In this document: one piece after another, positions 6,766 to 13,940 of the stretch | How the letters are laid out: each line of letters opens with the position of its first letter | Numbering within the stretch: position 1 is the stretch's first letter | Assembly (NCBI GenBank): GCA_023388935.1 | Contig: JAEWFG010000367.1 | Span: 1 to 26,212 of the forward strand | Source of the DNA: Pseudomonadota bacterium | Lineage (GTDB): Bacteria; Pseudomonadota; Alphaproteobacteria; Rhizobiales; Xanthobacteraceae | Direction: 5' to 3' | DNA length: 26,212 bases | Position numbers and translations under genes: made by a program | The notes under the pieces: model-generated | The model's database searches: none | What the model was told of the DNA's origin: nothing | The model's input: only the letters and a program-made list of their open reading frames with translations

Positions 6766-7785
6766 TCATGCCTTGTTTTTCTTCGCCGGCGTAGACGTAT
6801 CGGGCGCATCTTCGCGATGCTCGCCGACGCCGAGGTAGATCAGAATCGGAGCCGCGATGAAGATCGAGGTATAGGTACCGACCAGCACCACGCCGAACAT
6901 CATGACTGCGGTGAAGCTGTGGATGGCGTGACCGCCGAACAGCAGCAGCGCGAGCAAGGCCAGCGTCACCGTGACGTGGGTGATGATCGAGCGCGACAGC
7001 GTCGAGTTGATGGACTCGTTGAGGAGCTGCGGCATCGGCATCTTCTTGTAACGCCGCAGCATTTCGCGAATACGGTCGTAGATGACGACGGTGTCGTTGA
7101 GCGAATAGCCCAGAATGGTCAGGAGCGCGGCGATGCTGGTCAGGTCGAAATCGACCTGGGTGATCGACATGAAGCCGATCGTCAGCACGATGTCGTGCAC
7201 GTTGGCGATCATGGCGCCCAGGGCGAACTGCCATTCGAAACGGAACCAAAGATAGATCAGGATCGCGACGATCGCGAGCATCAGGCCGAGCATGCCGTAG
7301 GCCAGGAGCTCGCCGGAGACGCGTGGGCCTACCACTTCGACCCGGCGGTATTCGACGGAATCGCCGAGTGCGGTGCGGACCTTCTGCACGGCTGCCTGCT
7401 GCGCAGCGTCGCCGCCCGGCTGCTCCGCGACACGGATCAGGACGTTCTCGGGGCCGCCGAACTGCTGCAGCTGGACCTCGCCAAGCCCCAGGGCGTCGAG
7501 CGTCGTGCGCATCGCCGCGATGTCGGCCGTGCCGGACTTGGCCTGCACTTCTAACAGCGTGCCGCCACGGAAGTCGATGCCGAAATTCAGACCGTGGGTG
7601 AAGAACAGCGTGATCGCGGCGATCGACAGCGCCGCCGAAATCGGAAAGCTGATACGGCGGAAGCGCGTGAAATCGAAATGCGTGTTGTCCGGAACGATGC
7701 GCATCGACGGCAGCAGACCGAGCGCGCTGACGACGGTGAGAACGGCAATCAGGATGCCAAGCCCGATGAGAACGTAGTGAGTCAC
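6766..7785 (-). CDS. secF: Protein translocase subunit SecF
   Basis: 339 residues from GTG 7785. This start is chosen because AGGAG (complement of 7794-7798) sits 8 nt upstream and touches the secD stop codon, giving tight translational coupling; an earlier in-frame start at 7836 would overlap secD without a site. SecF is the second half of the SecDF proton-driven pulling motor of the inner membrane. The sequence shows a first membrane helix at the N-terminus (HYVLIGLGILIAVLTVVSAL), a second near residue 50 followed by NFGIDFRGGT, and the conserved membrane motif SLNDTVVIYDRIREML. Further helices follow and the tail is charged (PAKKNKA). All typical features are intact. Confidence 0.96.
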   Translation of the reverse strand: MTHYVLIGLGILIAVLTVVSALGLLPSMRIVPDNTHFDFTRFRRISFPISAALSIAAITLFFTHGLNFGIDFRGGTLLEVQAKSGTADIAAMRTTLDALGLGEVQLQQFGGPENVLIRVAEQPGGDAAQQAAVQKVRTALGDSVEYRRVEVVGPRVSGELLAYGMLGLMLAIVAILIYLWFRFEWQFALGAMIANVHDIVLTIGFMSITQVDFDLTSIAALLTILGYSLNDTVVIYDRIREMLRRYKKMPMPQLLNESINSTLSRSIITHVTVTLALLALLLFGGHAIHSFTAVMMFGVVLVGTYTSIFIAAPILIYLGVGEHREDAPDTSTPAKKNKA

Positions 7786-7796
7786 GGTCTTAGCTC

Positions 7797-9401
7797 CTAG
7801 ATCGGCACGCTCTGCGGCCGCTTCCACCGCACCCACCCGGCGACGATCAGCCGAGTCAGCGTGAAGGCGGTGAACACCGTGGTGATGATGCCGATACCAA
7901 GCGTCACGGCGAAGCCGCGCACCGGGCCGGTGCCGATGTAGAACAGCACCGCAGCGGCAATGAAGGTGGTGATGTTGGAGTCAAGGATGGTCGCAAGCGC
8001 CCGCTTGAAGCCGGCGTCGATCGCCGAGATCGCATTGCGGCCGCCGCGCAGCTCCTCGCGGATGCGCTCGTAGATCAGCACGTTGGAGTCGACCGCGATA
8101 CCAACGGTGAGCACAATTCCGGCGATGCCGGGCAGCGTCAGCGTGGCGTTGAGCAGCGACAACAGGCCGAAGATCATGGCGACGTTGATCGCCACCGCGA
8201 TATTGGCGAACACGCCGAACAGCCGGTAGGTCAGCAACATGAACACGATGACGAGGATCGAGCCGACGTAAGCCGCGAGCTCACCCTTCTCGATCGAGTC
8301 CTGACCGAGGCCCGGACCGACCGTGCGCTCCTCGACCACCGTAAGCGGCGCCGGCAGTGCGCCGGCACGGAGCAGGATCGCCAGATCGTTGGCCGATTGC
8401 ACGGTGAAATTGCCGGAGATCTGGCCCTGGCCACCGGTAATCGGCTCACGGATCACGGGCGCCGAGATCACCTTGTTGTCGAGCACGATCGCAAACGGCA
8501 GTCCTACGTTCTCCTGCGTGGCCTGAGAGAACTTGCGCGCGCCCGAGGTGTTGAACTTGAAGCTGACGACCGGCTCACCCGTGCGCTGGTCGAAGGTCGC
8601 CTGGGCGTCGGTCAGGTCGCTGCCGGCGACCAGCACCTGCTTCTTGACGACATAGGGAACCGGCGGCGGCGACGCGCTCATCAGCAGTTCGGATTCCGGT
8701 GGCAACCGCCCCTGCTGCGCCTGATCCGGCGGCACGGACGTGTCGACCATGCGGAATTCCATCTTCGCGGTCTTGCCCAGCAGTTCCTTCAGGCGGGTCG
8801 GGTCCTGAAGACCGGGGACCTGCACCAGGATGCGGTCGTTGCCCTGGCGCTGGATGACAGGCTCGACGGTGCCGAGCTCGTTGACGCGGCGTTCAACGAT
8901 CTGGATCGACTGCTCGATGGTCTTGCGCAGGCGGTCGAGCATCGCGGCCTCCGGGATGCTCAGGCGGATCACCCCGCCACCGGCATCGGTCACCTCAAGG
9001 TCGCGCTGACCGCTGGATCCCATCAACCCGCCCAGCGGCTGGGACAGCTCGCGCAGCTTGGCGAGCGCCGGCTGCAGTTCGGATTCCTTGGTGATACGGA
9101 CCTCGGCTGCGTCGTTACGCACGGTGACGCCGCCAGTGAAGCCGATCTTGGCGTCACGCAGCGTCCGGCGAACGTCGTCGCGGATCTGGTCGAGCCTCTC
9201 CTTCTTCACATAGTTCGAGTCGACCTCGAGCAGCAGATAGGAGCCGCCCTGAAGGTCGAGGCCAAGCACGAGCCGGCGCTGCGCCCAGGCGGGCCAGGTC
9301 TTGACCTGCGCCTCGGGGAAGAAGTTCGGGACCGCGCAGAGGCACACGATCAGCGCCGTCAGGATAATCCCCAGCGCCTTCCACCGCGTGAAATACAACA
9401 T
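7797..9401 (-). CDS. secD: Protein translocase subunit SecD
   Basis: 534 residues from ATG 9401. SecD and SecF form an RND-superfamily complex that uses the proton gradient to complete Sec-dependent export. Visible features are an N-terminal membrane helix (LGIILTALIVCLCAVPNFF), GLDLQGGSYLLLEVD, the periplasmic P1 region with NELGTVEPVIQRQGNDRILVQVPGLQDP, and a five-helix membrane block with VGIAVDSNVLIYERIREEL. Length and motif order are normal for alphaproteobacteria. It lies between yajC (47 bp gap upstream) and secF (12 bp overlap), in a transcription unit starting at the promoter near 9891-9918. No anomalies are seen. Confidence 0.97.
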   Translation of the reverse strand: MLYFTRWKALGIILTALIVCLCAVPNFFPEAQVKTWPAWAQRRLVLGLDLQGGSYLLLEVDSNYVKKERLDQIRDDVRRTLRDAKIGFTGGVTVRNDAAEVRITKESELQPALAKLRELSQPLGGLMGSSGQRDLEVTDAGGGVIRLSIPEAAMLDRLRKTIEQSIQIVERRVNELGTVEPVIQRQGNDRILVQVPGLQDPTRLKELLGKTAKMEFRMVDTSVPPDQAQQGRLPPESELLMSASPPPVPYVVKKQVLVAGSDLTDAQATFDQRTGEPVVSFKFNTSGARKFSQATQENVGLPFAIVLDNKVISAPVIREPITGGQGQISGNFTVQSANDLAILLRAGALPAPLTVVEERTVGPGLGQDSIEKGELAAYVGSILVIVFMLLTYRLFGVFANIAVAINVAMIFGLLSLLNATLTLPGIAGIVLTVGIAVDSNVLIYERIREELRGGRNAISAIDAGFKRALATILDSNITTFIAAAVLFYIGTGPVRGFAVTLGIGIITTVFTAFTLTRLIVAGWVRWKRPQSVPI

Positions 9402-9448
9402 CGACTGGACCTGTTAGATCAGGAGACTTGAGAGACTCGCGGACGCAC

Positions 9449-9817
9449 TCACTTGGCCGCGGTGTCGTCCTTGGCGCTTTCCTTCGCGCTTTCTTTGGCC
9501 GGCTCGCCCTTGGCGCGCACGCCGGAGATCATCTGGCGCATCTGCCGCACGCGCACGCCGTCGGAAATCTCGAATTCGATCTGGTCGTCGTCGACGACCT
9601 TGGTGACCTTGCCGACGAGACCGCCCGAGGTCACGACGGTGTCGCCCCGGCGTATGTTCTTCACGAGGTCGGCATGGTCTTTCACCTTCTTCTGCTGCGG
9701 GCGCAGAATCAGGAAGTACATGATCACGAAGATCAGGGCGAACGGCAGCAGCGACATCAACATGCTGTTGGTGTCGCCGGCGCCCGCGGCCTGGGCATAC
9801 GCAGGGGTAATCAACAT
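9449..9817 (-). CDS. yajC: Sec translocon accessory subunit YajC
   Basis: 122 residues from ATG 9817, with GAGGAT about 8 nt upstream. YajC is a small single-span inner-membrane protein that associates with SecDF. The sequence has an exported alanine-rich N-terminus (ITPAYAQAAGAGD), one membrane helix (SLLPFALIFVIMYFLIL) followed directly by the family motif RPQQKKVKDH, and RRGDTVVTSGGLVGKVTKV typical of the cytoplasmic domain. The end is a short charged AKESAKESAKDD repeat. It is first in the yajC–secD–secF unit. Confidence 0.96.
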   Translation of the reverse strand: MLITPAYAQAAGAGDTNSMLMSLLPFALIFVIMYFLILRPQQKKVKDHADLVKNIRRGDTVVTSGGLVGKVTKVVDDDQIEFEISDGVRVRQMRQMISGVRAKGEPAKESAKESAKDDTAAK

Positions 9818-9846
9818 TCGGACGATCCTCGTAAGAACGGGGGAAA

Positions 9847-9872
9847 GCCGGTCAGGCCGTTAGGCGACCGGC
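9847..9872 (-). promoter_or_regulatory. Hairpin in the yajC 5' leader
   Basis: GCCGGTC (9847-9853) and GACCGGC (9866-9872) pair as a perfect 7-bp stem. An inner GCC/GGC pairing (9856-9858 with 9863-9865) is closed by a GTTA loop, with a 2-nt bulge on one side. It lies in the predicted untranslated leader between the promoter and the yajC ribosome-binding site. Any regulatory role is inference; the leader holds no ATG-started short reading frame. Confidence 0.45.
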
Positions 9873-9890
9873 TCGGTCAAATTCGCGCGG

Positions 9891-9918
9891 ACTATAGCGA
9901 CCACCGGCCCAATTGCAA
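9891..9918 (-). promoter_or_regulatory. Sigma70-type promoter for yajC-secDF
   Basis: On the minus strand a -35 box TTGCAA (complement of 9913-9918) is followed after 16 bp by a -10 box TATAGT (complement of 9891-9896), both near consensus in otherwise GC-rich sequence. The predicted start near 9884 leaves a leader of about 65 nt before ATG 9817. It is in the divergent gap with the DUF815 ATPase gene. Confidence 0.65.
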
Positions 9919-9996
9919 CGCTGCCAGACCGTCGATTTGGCCACCTTGCGGCCGGCCGTCAGGCCCGATAAGGCTGCGTTCTCAGGAACTTCGGAC

Positions 9997-10977
9997 ATGC
10001 CCAAAAAACCAAGCAAAAGCCCGGCCCGCAAAGGCCCCCGTACCCCTGCCACGAAGCCTGCCGGCGTCGCGGCAAAACGCCCCAAGGCAGCCCCTAACGC
10101 AGCCCCAGACCTCTCCCAGGACCGCATCGTTCGCGCGCTGGAGACCATTGCGGCGCACCTCTCCACCCAAGGCAAGCTGGCCATCGAACGCGAGTCGTTC
10201 GAACGGGCGGACGCCTATGTCTGGCATCCGGACGGCCGCCTTGCGGCGGTGCCGCGGGTCAGCCGCGTCGAGCTGTTCCTTCTGAAGGGCGTCGACCGGA
10301 TGCGCGACATCCTGATGGAGAACACCGAGCGCTTCGCCAACGGCCTGCCCGCCAACAACGCCCTGCTCTGGGGCGCGCGCGGCATGGGCAAGTCGTCGCT
10401 GGTGAAGGCGGCGCATGCCAGCATCAACGCGGAGCGCAAACCAGCCGACAAGCTTAAGCTGATCGAAATCCACCGCGAGGACATCGAGAGCCTGCCGGCG
10501 CTGATGGAGCAGCTTCGCGCGTCGTCGTTCCGCTTCATCGTGTTCTGCGACGATCTCTCCTTCGACGGCAATGATGCCTCATACAAGTCGCTCAAGGCGG
10601 TGCTCGAAGGCGGCATCGAGGGGCGGCCCGAGAACGTCATCCTCTACGCCACCTCCAACCGCCGCCATCTGCTCGCGCGCGAGATGATCGAGAACGAACG
10701 TTCGACTGCGATCAACCCCGGCGAAGCGGTCGAGGAAAAGGTCTCGCTGTCGGATCGCTTCGGCCTTTGGCTTGGCTTCCACCGCTGCAGCCAGGACGAA
10801 TACCTCGCCATGGTGCGCGGCTATTGCAGCCATTTCGGCATCAAGATCGACGACGAAGCACTGGAGCGCGAGGCGCTGGAATGGTCGACGACGCGCGGCT
10901 CCCGCTCGGGTCGCGTCGCCTGGCAGTTCGTGCAGGAGTTGGCCGGCCGGCTCGGCATGAAGCTGACGGCGAAGTAG
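9997..10977 (+). CDS. DUF815-family AAA+ ATPase
   Basis: 326 residues from ATG 9997, behind CAGGAA at 9983-9988; earlier in-frame codons fall in the yajC promoter region. The first ~38 residues are basic and proline/alanine-rich and look disordered. The ATPase core has a Walker A GARGMGKSS (Lys132), a Walker B FIVFCDD (Asp185/186), and a sensor-like ATSNRRHLL after it. The C-terminus (RVAWQFVQELAGRLG) is typical for the family. The protein binds and probably hydrolyses ATP; its client is unknown, and no adjacent gene is an obvious partner. It is the only plus-strand gene between yajC and nlpD, a position I recall as conserved in related genomes. Its 3' end faces a palindromic repeat element. 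Confidence 0.9.
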   Translation: MPKKPSKSPARKGPRTPATKPAGVAAKRPKAAPNAAPDLSQDRIVRALETIAAHLSTQGKLAIERESFERADAYVWHPDGRLAAVPRVSRVELFLLKGVDRMRDILMENTERFANGLPANNALLWGARGMGKSSLVKAAHASINAERKPADKLKLIEIHREDIESLPALMEQLRASSFRFIVFCDDLSFDGNDASYKSLKAVLEGGIEGRPENVILYATSNRRHLLAREMIENERSTAINPGEAVEEKVSLSDRFGLWLGFHRCSQDEYLAMVRGYCSHFGIKIDDEALEREALEWSTTRGSRSGRVAWQFVQELAGRLGMKLTAK

Positions 10978-10994
10978 CGGCGGCTGCAGCCCCA

Positions 10995-11120
10995 ACCACA
11001 AATGTCATTCCCCGCGAAAGCGGGGAATCCAGCATTCCAGAGACGGCTGTGATTGAGAGCGAGACGCCGCAGCGTACTGGGTCGCCCGGTCAAGCCGGGC
11101 GACGACGGCGCATTTGTGGT
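10995..11120. repeat. Interspersed palindromic (REP/BIME-like) element, copy 1, with terminal inverted repeats
   Basis: The outer ends ACCACAAATG (10995-11004) and CATTTGTGGT (11111-11120) are exact 10-bp inverted repeats. Inside are two hairpins. The first has arms ATTCCCCGC (11007-11015) and GCGGGGAAT (11020-11028) around GAAA. The second has arms GTCGCCCGG (11081-11089) and CCGGGCGAC (11095-11103). The segment between them (CCAGCATTCCAGAGACGG, then GCGTACTGG) is closely shared with the copy at 16743-16842. It fills the gap between the convergent 3' ends of the DUF815 and nlpD genes and could act as a bidirectional 3' structure. No transposase is present. Confidence 0.85.
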
Positions 11121-11148
11121 GGCGGCGCGCCCGACTCCGGGCCCTGCC

Positions 11149-12531
11149 TCACGCCCCGTTCAGGAATTGAAGCGGGTCAACCGGGCTCGACCCCTTACGG
11201 ATCTCGAAGTGGAGTTGCGGCGACGCCACCTCCCCGGATTGACCCGACTTGGCAATGACCTGACCGCGCTTGATGACGTCGCCGCGCTTCACCAGCAGCT
11301 CACTCGCATGGGCATATGCGGTGACGTAGCCATTGGAGTGCCGAACCAGGACCAGATTGCCATACCCCTTCAGCTCATTGCCCGAATAGGCAACGACGCC
11401 ATCTTCAGCCGCCTTGACCGGCGTACCCTCGGGCACCGCAAGATTGATGCCGTCATTGGACTTGCCGTTGGTCTTGGCGCCGTAGCTCGTGACCACCTTG
11501 CCGCGCACCGGCCAGCGGAAGGTCGGCAAAGCGCCGGTGGCCTCCGCAGCCTTTGCAGGCGTCTCGGCGGGCTTCTCTTCGACATTGGCCGTGGCCTGGG
11601 CCAGGCGGGCACTCTGCACCGGCGCGGCAACGGCGGCCATCTTGGTCGCCGGCGCAGCCGGAGCGGCCGCAACGGGCTGCAGTGTACCCGCGACCGGGGC
11701 GGCAGCGACGGGAGCCGGCGCCGCGACCGCGGCGGTCTTGGCCGCGGGGACGGTCAGCTTGGTGCCGAGCTTGAGCTTGGCCGACGGATCGAGGCCGTTA
11801 GCGCGAGCCAGCTCGGCCGCCGAAATGTGGTTCTTGCGGGCGATGCTGGCCAACGTGTCGCCGCGATTGACGAAGTGAGTGCTCGGCCGCGCGGCGACGG
11901 CTGCAATCGGCTTGGCAGCAGGTGCCTGCGCCGGAGCTGCCGCGACCGGCGCGTGTCCAGCAGCGGTCGCGCCCGGACGCGGGATGATCAGTTGCTGGCC
12001 GGGCGAGAGCGTGCGCGGGCCCTTGTAGCCGTTGGCGGCAAGTATCGCCTGCGGCGTGACGTGGTAGCGCTTGGCGAGCACGTCGAGCGTGTCGCTGGTG
12101 CCGACGATGATCTTGGTGCCGCCGGCCGGCTGGGCGGCCGCAACGGAGCGCGGCGGCACGGTGGCCGTGGTCTCAAGATGCGGCTGCGCCGGGAGCGCAT
12201 AGGATCCGACGCCGCGTCCGCCTCCAGACACCCCGCCGCCTGCAGCGACGGGATACGATTGCGGAGCGGAAACCGCCGGCGGCGGCAAGGGCTGCGACTG
12301 ATAATAGCCTGGCTGGGTTTGCGGCCGCGCGTATTGCGGCAGCTCAGGCTGCGGTGGCGGTGCCTGCTGCACCGAACCGGTCGTTTCCTGCGAGAAGGGG
12401 TTGGAGAAGTTCGACTGGGACAACCGCGACGACATGTCGGCGCTGCACCCTGCGAAGCTGAAAGAGATCAGCGCCAGCACCGCGACCTGCGGTACGCGGC
12501 GCGAGTAAAGCAACTCGGCGACGACAGACAT
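11149..12531 (-). CDS. nlpD: NlpD-like LysM/LytM lipoprotein (degenerate M23 domain)
   Basis: 460 residues. A lipobox (SFAGC, Cys29) predicts a lipoprotein. Two LysM peptidoglycan-binding repeats follow (DTLDVLAKRYHVTPQAILAAN and GDTLASIARKNHISAAELARAN), separated and flanked by long Ala/Pro-rich linkers. The C-terminal LytM domain spans about residues 340-458 (FRWPVRGKVVTSYG to LHFEIRKGSSPVDPLQFLN). Active M23 enzymes carry HxxxD and HxH zinc ligands. Here the first site reads NDGIN and the second QLH, so the domain is very likely catalytically dead, as in E. coli NlpD, which activates a cell-wall amidase. It sits downstream of surE and pcm as in gammaproteobacteria, without rpoS. Paralogous naming (DipM, EnvC-like) is possible. 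Confidence 0.9.
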   Translation of the reverse strand: MSVVAELLYSRRVPQVAVLALISFSFAGCSADMSSRLSQSNFSNPFSQETTGSVQQAPPPQPELPQYARPQTQPGYYQSQPLPPPAVSAPQSYPVAAGGGVSGGGRGVGSYALPAQPHLETTATVPPRSVAAAQPAGGTKIIVGTSDTLDVLAKRYHVTPQAILAANGYKGPRTLSPGQQLIIPRPGATAAGHAPVAAAPAQAPAAKPIAAVAARPSTHFVNRGDTLASIARKNHISAAELARANGLDPSAKLKLGTKLTVPAAKTAAVAAPAPVAAAPVAGTLQPVAAAPAAPATKMAAVAAPVQSARLAQATANVEEKPAETPAKAAEATGALPTFRWPVRGKVVTSYGAKTNGKSNDGINLAVPEGTPVKAAEDGVVAYSGNELKGYGNLVLVRHSNGYVTAYAHASELLVKRGDVIKRGQVIAKSGQSGEVASPQLHFEIRKGSSPVDPLQFLNGA

Positions 12532-12640
12532 GGTTACTCACTCGTACGCAACAGAACTGGTCTTTTAAGTAAACACGCGCCGAGTAAATAACCGCTTAAC
12601 CCTCCCAATAAGATGTTGGCAGCACAGCCGATCCGGAGAT

Positions 12641-13291
12641 CTACAGTTCCCGGGCCACGCCAGGCAGCGCCGGCACGAAGCGGACATCGACGAGTTCCTT
12701 GCGTTCGATCCCGGCTTCGGTCCGGCAGAGCCGGATCAGCGTCTGCACACCCTGATGGGGGCCGACCGGGGCGATCAGGATGCCGCCGACCTCGAGCCGC
12801 TCGACCAGGTTCTCCGGAATCTGCTCCATTGCGGCGGTGACGATGATGCGGTCGAACGGGCCGATATTGGGAGGCAGGTTGAGACCGTCGCCGAGCATCA
12901 CCTCGACATTGTGACAGCCGAGCTTTTCGAGCCTGGCGCGTGCAGTATCCGCAAGCCGGCGATAGCGCTCGACTGTCAGCACCTGGCCTGCGAGCCGCGA
13001 CAGCACGGCGGCCTGATAGCCGGAGCCGGTGCCGATCTCAAGCACGCGGTGGTGCTTCTGGAGCTGGAGCTGCTCGGTCATGTAGGCGACGACGAAAGGC
13101 TGGCTGATGGTCTGCCCGCAGGCGATCGGCAGTGCGCTGTCGCGATAGGCGACGTCGCGATTGGTCTCGTCGACGAACTGTTCGCGCGGCACCTCCTCCA
13201 TGGTTCGCAGCACCGCCTGATCGCTGATGCCCCGACGCCTCAGCGTCAGCTGAAACATCATCTTTTCCGGCGGGTGCTGATGGGAGGTCAT
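12641..13291 (-). CDS. pcm: Protein-L-isoaspartate(D-aspartate) O-methyltransferase
   Basis: 216 residues. It uses S-adenosylmethionine to methylate isoaspartyl residues in aged proteins, starting their repair. Family features are VPREQFVD, YRDSALPIACGQTISQPFVVAYM (substrate-binding region), the SAM motif I LEIGTGSGYQAAVLSRL, and DRIIVTAAMEQIPENLVERL. The start at 13291 lacks a clear Shine-Dalgarno, and an internal ATG pair ten codons later (MMFQLTL) is a credible alternative. It is about 110 bp upstream of nlpD on the same strand, and separated from its usual partner surE by a divergent response regulator gene. Confidence 0.95.
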   Translation of the reverse strand: MTSHQHPPEKMMFQLTLRRRGISDQAVLRTMEEVPREQFVDETNRDVAYRDSALPIACGQTISQPFVVAYMTEQLQLQKHHRVLEIGTGSGYQAAVLSRLAGQVLTVERYRRLADTARARLEKLGCHNVEVMLGDGLNLPPNIGPFDRIIVTAAMEQIPENLVERLEVGGILIAPVGPHQGVQTLIRLCRTEAGIERKELVDVRFVPALPGVAREL

Positions 13292-13365
13292 TGCTGCTTG
13301 TGCCGTCTCGTCAGGTCAAGCCCAGTGCTTGCATCGCCAAGCCCCCGGGCGGGCGCAAGAATCCT

Positions 13366-13381
13366 GTTCCTGCTCAGGAAC
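13366..13381. promoter_or_regulatory. 16-bp palindrome in the divergent pcm/response-regulator region
   Basis: GTTCCTG (13366-13372) and CAGGAAC (13375-13381) are exact 7-bp inverted repeats with a 2-bp centre. It lies 75 bp upstream of pcm and about 155 bp upstream of the response regulator. The short spacing fits a dimeric-protein operator better than an RNA hairpin. The binding protein is unknown. Confidence 0.35.
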
Positions 13382-13537
13382 CCATGATACCCTTTCGGTG
13401 GAGTATTTGACCACAAATTGGCTTGCAACGGACCTGACGCAAACGCCATTTTCAGGCATTCGTTGGTCGAAACGCGCATTGCGTCGATTCGTGTTATCTG
13501 CGAACGTTTTTTGGGAATGGGCAAGGACTCAACGATA

Positions 13538-13909
13538 ATGACCGCGACAGGGCTTTCCGGCCGCTCTGTATTCCTCGTCGAGGACGAGGTGATGATCAGG
13601 ATGATGGTCGCGGACATGCTCGAGGAGCTCGGCTACAAGGTGGCAGCCGAAGCCGGCGATATCACCGAGGCGATGCGGCTCGCCCAGGCGACCGATTTCG
13701 ACATCGCCATTCTCGACGTCAACGTCAACGGCAAGGTGATCTCGCCCGTCGCCGATGTGATCAAGGCGAAGGGTTGCCCGTTCATCTTCGCCACCGGCTA
13801 CGGCTCCTCCGGCCTGCCCGAGCAGTACCGCGACCGGCCGGCGCTCCAGAAGCCGTTTCAACTCGACGCGCTCGGCAAGACGATCGAGGCTGCTCTTCGC
13901 GGCGGCTAG
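13538..13909 (+). CDS. Stand-alone response regulator receiver domain (FATGYG type)
   Basis: 123 residues from ATG 13538, with AAGGA about 11 nt upstream; ATG 13517 is an alternative. It is a single CheY-like receiver domain with no output domain: acidic pocket VEDEV (Glu15, Asp16), phosphoacceptor Asp60 in AILDVNVNG, PFIFATGYG around the conserved threonine, and the lysine in LQKPF. The PFIFATGYG pattern marks the alphaproteobacterial 'FAT GUY' single-domain regulators, which work with HWE/HisKA2 histidine kinases and, where studied, in stress signalling. No kinase is in the window, so the partner is unknown. It is the only plus-strand gene within the surE–pcm–nlpD block and is flanked by its own 246-bp upstream gap. 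Confidence 0.92.
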   Translation: MTATGLSGRSVFLVEDEVMIRMMVADMLEELGYKVAAEAGDITEAMRLAQATDFDIAILDVNVNGKVISPVADVIKAKGCPFIFATGYGSSGLPEQYRDRPALQKPFQLDALGKTIEAALRGG

Positions 13910-13940
13910 CCTGGCCGCTATTTTATTTCCAAACCGTCAC

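Noticed and set aside
9818..9996. Possible ApdP-type ribosome-arrest leader peptide upstream of yajC-secDF
   Set aside because: The minus-strand leader between the promoter and yajC contains no start codon-led short frame and no RAPP/RAPG-like C-terminal motif.
11053..12591. Long plus-strand open frame (over 500 codons) antisense to nlpD
   Set aside because: Its product is Arg/Gly-rich low-complexity sequence with no domain, explained by GC-rich codon bias opposite the Ala/Pro-rich nlpD gene, and it overlaps the repeat element.
13377..13399. EcfG (general stress) promoter upstream of the response regulator, GGAAC followed by CGGT
   Set aside because: The spacer is 14 bp instead of 16-18 and the -10 element deviates from CGTT.
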